This document shows positions 6,523 to 6,891 of a DNA stretch of 6,891 nt, piece by piece (the first letter of the stretch is position 1; each line of letters starts with the position of its first letter). Where the stretch lies: assembly GCA_946998115.1 (NCBI GenBank), contig CAMPYB010000036.1, positions 1-6,891 of the forward strand, written 5' to 3'. Under the pieces are notes generated by a model that saw nothing but the letters and a program-made list of their open reading frames with translations, had not been told where the DNA came from and ran no database searches. This stretch comes from an uncultured Actinomyces sp. (GTDB lineage: Bacteria; Actinomycetota; Actinomycetes; Actinomycetales; Actinomycetaceae). A program made the translations under genes and the position numbers.

Positions 6523-6891
6523 CTATAAAAAGTGCAATGCACTTTTGATTTGTTCGTCCAATAATTTTCTTTGCACGGAATCTATCTGAAATTTACCTGT
6601 TTTAAATGTTTCGGATGGTATAGAAAGTCCGAGTGTTTTATCTAAAGGTATCATTTTCATTTTTTGTAATAATTCATACATATTTTTTATCACTGTTTTT
6701 CCAGCGCTTGAGCCACTTATTGAAGTTATAGCAACTTTTTTATTTTTTATAATATCTGGTATTCCATATTCGCCTGATATTATAGGCCTGGAAATCCAAT
6801 CTAATAAATTTTTTAAAATTCCTGGAATCGAGCCATTATATTCTGGTGTTACAATCCAAACTAAGTCTGAGTTTTTTATTTCTTGCCTGAC
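6523..6891 (-). CDS. NADPH-dependent FMN reductase family protein, C-terminal part (cut by window edge)
   Basis: Reading the minus strand from the right edge gives 122 codons ending in TAG at 6525–6523. The residues TPEYNGSIPGILKNLLDW, followed by ISRP, are the hallmark flavin-binding segment of the flavodoxin-like NADPH-dependent FMN reductases (the group that includes chromate and azo reductases and quinone reductases such as ChrR/YieF). A later segment (VAITSISGSSAGK) matches the next beta strand and flavin-contacting loop. Proteins of this family are about 180–190 aa, so roughly 60 N-terminal residues, including the phosphate-binding GSxR loop, lie outside the window. It likely acts in the cytosol, reducing FMN, quinones or similar acceptors with NAD(P)H; the real substrate cannot be told. 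It converges with yeiH at a 20-bp gap, and a hairpin lies within its last codons. Confidence 0.88.
   Translation of the reverse strand, partial: VRQEIKNSDLVWIVTPEYNGSIPGILKNLLDWISRPIISGEYGIPDIIKNKKVAITSISGSSAGKTVIKNMYELLQKMKMIPLDKTLGLSIPSETFKTGKFQIDSVQRKLLDEQIKSALHFL
6528..6546. terminator. Possible bidirectional terminator between yeiH and the FMN reductase
   Basis: AAAAGTGC (6528–6535) and GCACTTTT (6539–6546 with its first base at 6539) form a perfect 8-bp stem around 3 nt, with A and T runs on the outer sides in both directions. It lies between convergent genes but overlaps the last codons of the minus-strand gene. The stem is short and the T runs are part of it, so efficiency is doubtful. 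Confidence 0.4.

Noticed and set aside
1..6891. A defence, phage, CRISPR or mobile system
   Set aside because: All recognised genes are ordinary metabolic or transport genes, and no direct repeats, integrase or transposase sequences were seen.

Overview
The window reads as a stretch of very A+T-rich chromosome (roughly one third G+C by eye) from an actinobacterium. This rests mainly on the E2, E3 and aminopeptidase genes. They occur in the order pepA–lpd–sucB, transcribed right to left, an arrangement familiar in Actinobacteria. The proteins also have an actinobacterial flavour: the E2 lipoyl domain opens like actinobacterial SucB/DlaT, and the E3 carries the redox motif GGTCLHKGC. Such low G+C is unusual for the phylum and points to a streamlined or host-associated lineage, but I cannot name the organism. 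The standard code is used (TGA is a stop, Trp is TGG). TTG is the likely start of lpd.

Layout, left to right. (1) About 25–537, plus strand: an unrecognised Lys/Asn-rich soluble protein of about 170 aa, whose frame stays open to the left edge. (2) 532–573: a 12-bp perfect hairpin between convergent genes, probably a two-way terminator. (3) 584–2080, minus: the E2 acyltransferase (sucB/dlaT type). (4) 2097–3464, minus: dihydrolipoyl dehydrogenase (lpd), 16 bp upstream of sucB. (5) About 3475–3778: a very A+T-rich spacer with no convincing gene, probably holding the lpd promoter. (6) 3779–3816: a strong intrinsic terminator for pepA. (7) 3825–5285, minus: leucyl aminopeptidase (M17), apparently with its own, possibly leaderless, promoter. 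(8) 5286–5476: a divergent promoter region. (9) 5477–6502, plus: a YeiH/UPF0324 family membrane protein. (10) 6523–6891, minus: the C-terminal part of an NADPH-dependent FMN reductase family protein, cut by the right edge.

The lpd–sucB pair supplies the E3 and E2 subunits of a 2-oxoacid dehydrogenase complex. No E1 gene and no lipoate biosynthesis gene is present in the window. PepA is a housekeeping exo-peptidase; a terminator separates it from lpd, so the old synteny survives without clear co-transcription. YeiH and the flavin reductase converge on a short spacer and need not be related in function.

I saw no RNA gene, CRISPR array, transposase or phage gene, and no convincing undescribed system. 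The points most worth following up are the unusual E2 linker, the orphan protein at the left edge, the apparently leaderless pepA, and the dyad over the yeiH promoter.
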